Source of the DNA: Patescibacteria group bacterium
GTDB lineage: Bacteria; Patescibacteriota; Gracilibacteria; UBA1369; PNNO01
Assembly (NCBI GenBank): GCA_018821175.1
Contig: JAHJMX010000092.1
Span: forward strand, 1 to 6,175
DNA: 6,175 nt
Direction of reading: 5' to 3'
Shown here one piece after another: positions 1 to 5,262 of this stretch; the first letter of the stretch is position 1, and every line of letters begins with the position of its first letter. The notes under the pieces are model-generated. The model saw only the letters and a list, made by a program, of their open reading frames with translations. It was not told the origin of the DNA and did no database searches. The position numbers were made by a program, and so were the translations under genes.

Positions 1-2412
1 GATCGTCTTTTTGGGGATCAGCAAGATCGTATTAGTATGGAAGTTGCGAATGTTGGAAGTCACATCAAGTTTTACATTGCTTTCCCTGCTAAATATCAGA
101 ATTTCATAGAAGGGCAGATTTATGCCCAGTATCCAGATGTGGAAATTAATGTGGCAAAAGATTATACAGATCAGAGTGTAATGGATATTGCCCTTGGCAT
201 AACATCTGGGAAACCACTGGATGATAAAATCAAATCTATTTCTGTTGCGCAAAATTTGCCAGCAATTCAGAAGCAAAAAGATTTCCGCCCAATAGATTTT
301 AGTAAAAACATTTTTGGAATTGAGCTTGGATTTAACGAGCCAGATATTTACCCTATTAAGAGATATGCACAATTTGAAGATAAAATTAATCAAACGATGG
401 TTGACCCGATGGCTGGGATTACAGCAACTCTTGCAAAATTGCACGATGTGGACGAGCAGGCCTGGATTCAAATTGTAATTCGTCCTCTTGGGGGGAATTG
501 GATGGCTTTATATATTAAATGCTTAAAGATACTTGCTAAAGGAGTTTGGGCTAATGTTGCAACTTTTCAAAATTGGTATACTCGAGCTTTTATTACAAGA
601 AATCAGCTGAAAAGAATTATTTTCTTCCCGGTTTATTTTGTTTTTTGGTTGCGTAGCATTGGGGCGAATTCAAATACTCCAGAGACTTCATCGTCGGCTC
701 CAGATGAAAGTACATCGCGTACACATGATCGTGAAACTGGATCTTCTGCAGCCATGGATAAGATTGTTAAACTTTTATACGAAACAACTATTCGTGTTGT
801 TTATGTGCAAAAAGATCATAATAAAGAAACTGCAAGAATTAAATTGCAGGAGATCGCGAGTTCATTTAAACAATTTAATATTCCACAACTTAATGGATTT
901 CAAATAAGTAATTTTCTCGAAGGGCGTGAAGCTCTTGTGAAATATCGTAAGCGTGTTATGGAGGATTCAATGGTAATGAATATTGAGGAACTTGCAACTT
1001 TGTATCATTTGCCGAATAAGAATGTTTCTACACCTAATATTTACTGGGTTAGGTCTCGCAAACTTGAACCACCTACAGATTTACCGGTTTTTGGGAAAGC
1101 TAGCGAAGAATTGACTTTGCTTGGGCGAACTAATTTCCGTGGAATTAGAAAAACTTTTGGTATCAAAACCGTTGATCGTCGTAGACATATTTATGTGATT
1201 GGAAAAACCGGTATGGGAAAAACAACTTTGTTGGAAAATATGATTTTCTCAGATATTGAAGCTGGAAAGGGAATTGGTGTGATTGATCCACATGGCGACC
1301 TTGCCGAAACAGTATTGAATTACGTGCCTGCGAGTCGTACGAATGATGTTGTGCTTTTTGATCCATCAGATCGCGACTTCCCAGTCGCCTTCAATATGCT
1401 GGAGGCAAAAGATCCAGCGCTTAATACGATTATTGCATCTGGTCTTCTTGGTGTTTTTAAGAAATTATATGCACATAGTTGGGGACCAAGACTTGAGCAT
1501 ATTTTGAGAAATACTATACTTTCTCTACTTGAATATCCAAACACTACAATGCTTGGAATTACGCGTATGCTTCAGGATAAGGAATTTAGACTTCGAGTTG
1601 TGCGAAAAGTGCAAGATCCGATCGTACGTGCTTTTTGGGAAAAAGAATTTGAACCAATGCAAGAGAGGCAAAGAACTGAGGCGATTTCACCAATTTTGAA
1701 CAAAGTTGGGCAATTTCTCTCAAGCCCTATTATTAGAAATATCGTTGGGCAGCCGAAAAGTACTGTAGATCTTCGTTTTGCAATGGATAAAGGAAAAATT
1801 ATTATTATGAATTTATCGAAAGGAAGACTTGGTGAAGATAATTCACAACTGCTTGGATCAATGCTTATCACTAAATTCCAAATTGATGCGATGAGTCGCG
1901 CCAATATCCCTGAAAAAGATCGTAGAGATTTCTATTTGTATGTTGATGAGTTCCAAAATTTCGCGACAGATTCATTTGCGACGATTTTGTCTGAGGCTCG
2001 TAAGTATCATTTGAATTTGACTATGGCGAACCAGTATATTGCCCAAATGCCAGAAGAAGTTAGAGATGCTGTGTTTGGGAACGTTGGATCAACAATTGCA
2101 TTCCAGGTTGGGTTTGATGATGCTGAATATTTATCATCTCAATTTGGCGAAGAAGCTATGCCTGCCGATCTTGTTTCATTAAGTAAATACACTTCTTATA
2201 CAAAACTTTTAGTTGATGGGATGCCTTCTAAGACATTCTCACTCGATACGCTTCCTCCTCCTGAGTTTGATGCTGAAGAAGGGCGTGCACAAAAGATTAT
2301 GAAAGTTGTACGTGAAAGATATTCAACAAAACGTGAGGTCGTTGAAGACAAGATCAAACGCTGGAGTATGCCATCTTCAAGAGATGAGCTTGAGGAGGGG
2401 AAGAGGAGGTAA
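1..2412 (+). CDS. Type IV secretion/conjugation-type DNA-transfer ATPase (TraG/VirD4-like, TraM-recognition domain), 5' end missing
   Basis: This is probably a membrane-associated hexameric ATPase that couples or pumps DNA or protein across the envelope. Residues are counted from base 1; 803 are visible before the TAA. Seen: Walker A GKTGMGKT (401-408), DPHGDLAE (429-436), the strand IIIMNLSKG (600-608), Walker B YLYVDEFQNF (645-654, acidic D649/E650) and a sensor-like MANQYIAQ (675-682). The N-terminal half carries FYIAFP...EGQIYAQYPDVEI (24-46), typical of the Patescibacteria form of the family. Between the halves lie a hydrophobic run (I206-L217) and a Ser/Thr-rich, likely disordered linker (about 221-252). 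The first ATG is at base 37, but the frame is open to base 1 and family similarity seems to extend across this Met, so the true start is upstream. The substrate is unknown; a VirB4-like or pilus-related ATPase role is possible. The gene ends 5 bases from the convergent pgk stop. Confidence 0.88.
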   Translation, partial: DRLFGDQQDRISMEVANVGSHIKFYIAFPAKYQNFIEGQIYAQYPDVEINVAKDYTDQSVMDIALGITSGKPLDDKIKSISVAQNLPAIQKQKDFRPIDFSKNIFGIELGFNEPDIYPIKRYAQFEDKINQTMVDPMAGITATLAKLHDVDEQAWIQIVIRPLGGNWMALYIKCLKILAKGVWANVATFQNWYTRAFITRNQLKRIIFFPVYFVFWLRSIGANSNTPETSSSAPDESTSRTHDRETGSSAAMDKIVKLLYETTIRVVYVQKDHNKETARIKLQEIASSFKQFNIPQLNGFQISNFLEGREALVKYRKRVMEDSMVMNIEELATLYHLPNKNVSTPNIYWVRSRKLEPPTDLPVFGKASEELTLLGRTNFRGIRKTFGIKTVDRRRHIYVIGKTGMGKTTLLENMIFSDIEAGKGIGVIDPHGDLAETVLNYVPASRTNDVVLFDPSDRDFPVAFNMLEAKDPALNTIIASGLLGVFKKLYAHSWGPRLEHILRNTILSLLEYPNTTMLGITRMLQDKEFRLRVVRKVQDPIVRAFWEKEFEPMQERQRTEAISPILNKVGQFLSSPIIRNIVGQPKSTVDLRFAMDKGKIIIMNLSKGRLGEDNSQLLGSMLITKFQIDAMSRANIPEKDRRDFYLYVDEFQNFATDSFATILSEARKYHLNLTMANQYIAQMPEEVRDAVFGNVGSTIAFQVGFDDAEYLSSQFGEEAMPADLVSLSKYTSYTKLLVDGMPSKTFSLDTLPPPEFDAEEGRAQKIMKVVRERYSTKREVVEDKIKRWSMPSSRDELEEGKRR

Positions 2413-2417
2413 TGTTG

Positions 2418-3605
2418 TTATTTCATCAAAACTTTAATACCAGGAAGCTCTTTTCCTTCAAGGAATTCTAGCATTGCTCCACCGCCAGTTGATACGTGTG
2501 TGAAGCTTTCTTTTGTTTGTCCAAATCTGTTGATTGCATCAATTGTGTCACCACCTCCAAGGTAAGTCTTTGCGCTTATTCCTGCGATTTTTTCTGCAAT
2601 TTTCTTTGTTCCGTTTTCAAATGGTTCTTTCTCATATAAACCAAGTGGCCCGTTCCAGATAACAGTTTTTGCTCCATCCAAAATGTCTAGAAATTTTTCG
2701 AGAGATTCGTCTCCAATATCCAAAATCATCATTTCTCCTTCGACTCCAGTGAGTTTCATGTCAGCTGTAATTGCATTTTCAGAAATTTCGTCAGCAACGA
2801 CAACATCTTCCGGTATTACGATTTCACAATTACAATTCTCTTTTTGAGATTCTAGTAAAATTTCTTGTGCTATTTCAATTTTATCATCCTGACAAAGTGA
2901 TTTCCCAACGTCGAATCCACGCGCTTTAATAAATGTATTTGCGATTCCTCCACCTACTAAAATTTTATCCGCTTTATCTAGATAATTCTTTATAACTCCG
3001 ATTTTTGTGTCGATTTTAGCTCCGCCCATAACAAGCACGAGTGGTTTTTCTGGAGAATGTAATAGTGGTGATAAAGCCTCAATTTCTCGTTCGATCAAAA
3101 ATCCTGCGTATGACGGTATGTGTTCTGAGACTCCAACTGTTGAAGCGTGTGCTCTGTGAACAGTTCCAAAGGCATCGCTCACAAAAATATCTGCGTAACT
3201 TGCTAGAGTTTTGCTGAACATGAAATCGTTTTCCTTTTCCTCATTATGAAATCTTGTATTTTCTAACATCAAAATATCACCCACTTTTAACGAAGCGACA
3301 GCTCTTTCAACTTCATCACCGATGCAACTATCTACTTTTATAACAGGACGTTGGATTAGGGCAGAAAGTCTATCTGCAACCGGATTTAATCTAAGGTCTT
3401 CTTTAACTTCACCTTTTGGTCTCCCAAGATGCGACATGATAATTATTTTTGCACCTTCTTTCAAAAGATATTGAATTGTTGGAAGGGATTCTTTAATCCT
3501 AGTGTCATCAGTTACATTTTCATGTTCAATAGGGACATTGTAATCTACGCGAAGTAATACGGTTTTCCCTTGCACTTCAGCATCTCGCAATGTTTTTAAC
3601 TCCAT
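2418..3605 (-). CDS. pgk: Phosphoglycerate kinase
   Basis: This cytoplasmic glycolytic enzyme transfers phosphate between 1,3-bisphosphoglycerate and ADP to give 3-phosphoglycerate and ATP. The protein is 395 residues, normal for bacterial PGK. Seen in order: RVDYNVP (19-25), DDTRI (33-37, with the substrate-binding Arg R36), SHLGRP (58-63), LENTRFHNEEKEND (114-127, R118), SDAFGTVHRAHAST (143-156, R151), GGAKI (194-198, nucleotide-site K197), GGGIANTF, WNGPLG (317-322), GGGDT (350-354) and STGGGA (372-377). Both Rossmann-like lobes and the hinge are intact and no key residue is missing. The start at 3605 is chosen because MELKTLRDAEV is where the family begins. The frame is open to an ATG at 3728, but those 41 extra residues are Lys-rich, match nothing in PGK and would overlap the ssb side. 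No Shine-Dalgarno sequence precedes the start. The gene stands alone here, without gap or tpi next to it. Confidence 0.97.
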   Translation of the reverse strand: MELKTLRDAEVQGKTVLLRVDYNVPIEHENVTDDTRIKESLPTIQYLLKEGAKIIIMSHLGRPKGEVKEDLRLNPVADRLSALIQRPVIKVDSCIGDEVERAVASLKVGDILMLENTRFHNEEKENDFMFSKTLASYADIFVSDAFGTVHRAHASTVGVSEHIPSYAGFLIEREIEALSPLLHSPEKPLVLVMGGAKIDTKIGVIKNYLDKADKILVGGGIANTFIKARGFDVGKSLCQDDKIEIAQEILLESQKENCNCEIVIPEDVVVADEISENAITADMKLTGVEGEMMILDIGDESLEKFLDILDGAKTVIWNGPLGLYEKEPFENGTKKIAEKIAGISAKTYLGGGDTIDAINRFGQTKESFTHVSTGGGAMLEFLEGKELPGIKVLMK

Positions 3606-3679
3606 ATTTTGATGATTAATGTGTGAATTTAACTGAATGCATTGTGAGCGAATTGGATTTGAAAGACAAGTTTTTTTAA

Positions 3680-3708
3680 TTTTTATTTTAAGTTTTTTTA
3701 ATGTGCAA
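3680..3708 (-). promoter_or_regulatory. Candidate pgk promoter (TTGCAC-17-TAAAAA)
   Basis: On the minus strand, TTGCAC (3708-3703) lies 17 bases from TAAAAA (3685-3680), giving a leader of roughly 65-70 bases before pgk. Both boxes are weak matches to the sigma-70 consensus (3 of 6 and 4 of 6). In a run this rich in A such matches arise easily, so the exact position is uncertain. Confidence 0.25.
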
Positions 3709-3716
3709 AGTGCAAT
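3703..3716. repeat. 7-base tandem direct repeat GTGCAAA/GTGCAAT
   Basis: Two adjacent copies, GTGCAAA (3703-3709) and GTGCAAT (3710-3716), differ only in the last base. On the minus strand each copy gives a TTGCAC, one of which is the proposed pgk -35 box. It could be a binding site for a regulator of the divergent pair, or chance; it is short and has no inverted symmetry. Confidence 0.35.
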
Positions 3717-3749
3717 ATGGGCACGCATTATTTATTAACTCTTATAAAA

Positions 3750-4154
3750 ATGAGAAGTTTAAATCGAGTTGTGCTTATCGGGAATTTAGCAGCTGATCCT
3801 GATGTACGCGAGACAACAAGTGGGAAAACAGTTGTGAACTTTGCAATTGCAACAAATTATTCGTGGAAAAATGGAGATGGCGAAACTGAAAGTTCAACCG
3901 ATTATCACAAAATTGTTGCTTGGAATAAGTTAGGTGAGATTTGTGGGAAGTATTTGAAGAAAGGATCGAGTATTTATCTTGAAGGACGACTCAAAAATCG
4001 TAGTTACGAAACTAAGGAAGGTGAAAAAAAATTCTTTACTGAAATTATTGCGACAGATGTGAATATTTTGACTTGGAAAAAGAATGGTTCTGGTCAACCA
4101 GATCCTGAAGTTAAGTCTTTGAAAGAAGAAGATTATGATGACCTTGAAGATTAG
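3750..4154 (+). CDS. ssb: Single-stranded DNA-binding protein
   Basis: The protein coats single-stranded DNA during replication, recombination and repair, normally as an OB-fold tetramer. It is 134 residues, shorter than E. coli SSB (178) because the C-terminal linker is short. The OB fold covers about residues 2-109, with the family signatures LNRVVLIGNLAADPDVR (4-20), VNFAIATN (29-36), DYHKIVAWNKLGE (51-63), YLKKGSSIYLEGRL (68-81) and FFTEIIATDV (95-104). The tail ends EEDYDDLED: acidic, but lacking the usual terminal Pro-Phe that docks partner proteins. The start at 3750 is chosen because MRSLNRVVLIGN is the family N-terminus; the in-frame ATG at 3717 would add 11 unrelated residues. No Shine-Dalgarno sequence is seen. 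The gene is transcribed away from pgk and ends at its own terminator. It lacks the rpsF and rpsR neighbours found in many bacteria, at least within this window. Confidence 0.95.
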   Translation: MRSLNRVVLIGNLAADPDVRETTSGKTVVNFAIATNYSWKNGDGETESSTDYHKIVAWNKLGEICGKYLKKGSSIYLEGRLKNRSYETKEGEKKFFTEIIATDVNILTWKKNGSGQPDPEVKSLKEEDYDDLED

Positions 4155-4195
4155 GTTTTAACTTACAATACGAATTTTAAATATAGGTTTTGGGG

Positions 4196-4236
4196 ACAAT
4201 AGATCCACGCGCATGCGTGGATTTGTTGTTTTTTTT
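4196..4236 (+). terminator. Intrinsic terminator of ssb
   Basis: A perfect 8-bp GC-rich stem, ATCCACGC (4203-4210) with GCGTGGAT (4215-4222), closes a GCAT loop. Pairing continues outward to 4196/4229 with two G-U pairs, giving a stem of about 15 bp, followed directly by seven T (4230-4236). This is a classic Rho-independent terminator, 41 bases after the ssb stop codon. The 5' side has no matching A run, so it is built for plus-strand transcription. Confidence 0.9.
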
Positions 4237-4254
4237 GGCTTAGTACAGTAAAAT
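4226..4254 (+). promoter_or_regulatory. Candidate promoter of the glycosyltransferase gene (TTGTTT-17-TAAAAT)
   Basis: TTGTTT (4226-4231, 3 of 6) is followed after 17 bases by TAAAAT (4249-4254, 5 of 6), predicting a start near 4261 and a leader of about 25 bases. The -35 box lies inside the 3' arm and T tract of the ssb terminator. A promoter is expected here because that terminator cuts the glycosyltransferase gene off from ssb. The box sequences resemble those of the promoter at 5209-5237. Confidence 0.45.
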
Positions 4255-4284
4255 CAGATTGATGATTTTTTATTTCAAATTGAG

Positions 4285-5220
4285 ATGCCAAACGAAATAC
4301 AAGTTACAGTGATTATCCCGACTTACAACAGATGTGAGCTTTTGAAGGATAATTTGAAAAGGCTTCAAAATCAGAGTTTTGTAAAAAGTGAATATGAGAT
4401 TGTTGTTGTGAATGATGGGAGCACTGATGATACGGAAAAAGTTGTAAAGCAGGCTGCTTTGAATTCGAAAGTTCATATTGAATATCTCTATCAGAAGAAT
4501 CAAGGGCAGGGTATAGCGCGGAATTATGCGTTACGCTTTGCTCGTGGGAAGATAGTGATCTTTATTGGGGATGACATGTTGGTATTGCCTGATTTTATTA
4601 AGCAGCACATGAAATTTCACAGAAAACATTTAGCTCCAAATGCCGCCGTTCTTGGTTTTGTCGCTTGGGATCCTAGACTTGAAATTACGCCGTTTATGGA
4701 ATGGCTTACTAATGGATCTTCTATCTTTGGTAAGTTTGGAGGTCATCAGTTCGCATTTGAAAAACTTGAAGGGAAGGAAAAGGCTGATTATAATTTTTTT
4801 TATACTGCTAATCTCTCGCTTAAACGTGAACTTTTGCAAAAACATCCTTTTGATTCTAGATTTAGTTCATATGGATGGGAAGATATTGAGCTTGGATACA
4901 GGTTAACCAAAAAAGAAGGATTGGTCCTATATTATAATCCTATGGCGATTGCATATCATTATCATGAGCTTAATGAGAGTTCTCTTGCACATCGTATGCG
5001 TATGGTAGGGAAGTCTGCACATTTAATTCATGCTAAATATCCCGAGCTTGGAAAAGTTCCTTCTGCTAAGAAAAAATTTGTATTCAAATTGCTTTCAAAT
5101 CCACTTTCTCTTTGGTTTCTCAAAGTATTAAAGACTTTTTCTGGGGATCGATTAAGTGCAATTTATTATTATGCACTTTCCAAAAAATATTTCTTGGAAG
5201 GGCTTGAGTTGTATGTTTGA
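4285..5220 (+). CDS. Family 2 glycosyltransferase (GT-A fold)
   Basis: The product probably transfers a sugar from a nucleotide-sugar donor to a cell-surface glycan, lipid or protein at the inner face of the membrane. It is 311 residues. Seen: the N-terminal strand VTVIIPTYNR (7-16), the nucleotide-binding VVVNDGSTDDT (40-50), QGQGIARNYALRFARG (73-88), the metal-binding DxD-type site as IGDDML (94-99) and the likely catalytic-acid region GWEDIELGYRL (197-207). After that come the His-rich YHYHELNESS and a basic C-terminal part with one moderately hydrophobic stretch (SNPLSLWFLKVL) but no clear membrane helix. The start is chosen because the fold begins at residue 7; no Shine-Dalgarno sequence precedes it. 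It is flanked by the ssb terminator and a new promoter, so it is probably a single-gene unit. Donor and acceptor cannot be told from sequence. A run of eight T (4794-4801) lies in the coding region. Confidence 0.93.
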   Translation: MPNEIQVTVIIPTYNRCELLKDNLKRLQNQSFVKSEYEIVVVNDGSTDDTEKVVKQAALNSKVHIEYLYQKNQGQGIARNYALRFARGKIVIFIGDDMLVLPDFIKQHMKFHRKHLAPNAAVLGFVAWDPRLEITPFMEWLTNGSSIFGKFGGHQFAFEKLEGKEKADYNFFYTANLSLKRELLQKHPFDSRFSSYGWEDIELGYRLTKKEGLVLYYNPMAIAYHYHELNESSLAHRMRMVGKSAHLIHAKYPELGKVPSAKKKFVFKLLSNPLSLWFLKVLKTFSGDRLSAIYYYALSKKYFLEGLELYV

Positions 5221-5237
5221 GCCAAAAGTAGTATAAT
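5209..5237 (+). promoter_or_regulatory. Promoter of the solute-binding lipoprotein gene (TTGTAT-17-TATAAT)
   Basis: A consensus -10 box, TATAAT (5232-5237), lies 17 bases after TTGTAT (5209-5214, 3 of 6). Transcription would start near 5244, about 19 bases before the ATG. The -35 box sits inside the last codons of the glycosyltransferase gene. No terminator separates the two genes, so read-through from upstream is also possible. Confidence 0.6.
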
Positions 5238-5262
5238 TATATAAGTGAATTATCATATTTAT

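Larger units (their letters stand above)
3606..3749. promoter_or_regulatory. Divergent pgk/ssb intergenic region
   Basis: This 144-base spacer separates the divergent starts of pgk and ssb and must hold both promoters. It is very AT-rich, with T runs at 3671-3677, 3680-3684, 3686-3689 and 3693-3699 (A-tracts for pgk). These could act as an UP element or curve the DNA. The pgk-side promoter candidate and the GTGCAA repeat are listed separately. For ssb only weak -10-like hexamers are visible (CATTAT at 3726, TATTAA at 3733), so I do not call a promoter for it. Neither gene has a Shine-Dalgarno sequence. I see no hairpin with a T tract and no riboswitch-like fold. Confidence 0.6.

Noticed and set aside
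638..907. Secondary ORFs overlapping the ATPase, pgk and glycosyltransferase genes in other frames (for example 638-907 +, 1163-1904 -, 4270-4845 -)
   Set aside because: They lie inside strongly supported genes, have odd composition and show no recognisable domain.
2377..2393. Small inverted repeat TCAAG/CTTGA near the end of the ATPase gene as a terminator
   Set aside because: The stem is only 5 bp with a 7-base loop and no T tract on either strand, and it lies inside conserved coding sequence.
2404..2468. Short ORF after an AGGAGGT at 2404-2410 with ATG at 2412
   Set aside because: The AGGAGGT is the Arg codons ending the ATPase gene and sits only one base from the ATG. The 18-residue frame is antisense to the pgk 3' end and looks non-coding.
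3641..3650. ATTGTGAGCG, identical to a lac operator half
   Set aside because: There is no matching second half, no LacI-type gene is in view and a 10-base match can occur by chance.
3606..3728. N-terminal extension of pgk to the ATG at 3728
   Set aside because: The 41 extra residues are Lys-rich and low-complexity with no PGK similarity. PGK proteins begin at about MELKTLRD, and the extension would consume the promoter region.
3717..3749. ssb start at the ATG at 3717
   Set aside because: It adds 11 residues not seen in SSB proteins, whose N-terminus matches MRSLNRVVLIGN at 3750.
5218..5244. UGA recoding (as glycine in Gracilibacteria/Absconditabacteria), extending the glycosyltransferase 8 residues to the TAA at 5242
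   Set aside because: None of the five long frames contains an in-frame TGA and glycines are all GGN, whereas recoded genomes use UGA inside genes. The single TGA works as a stop.
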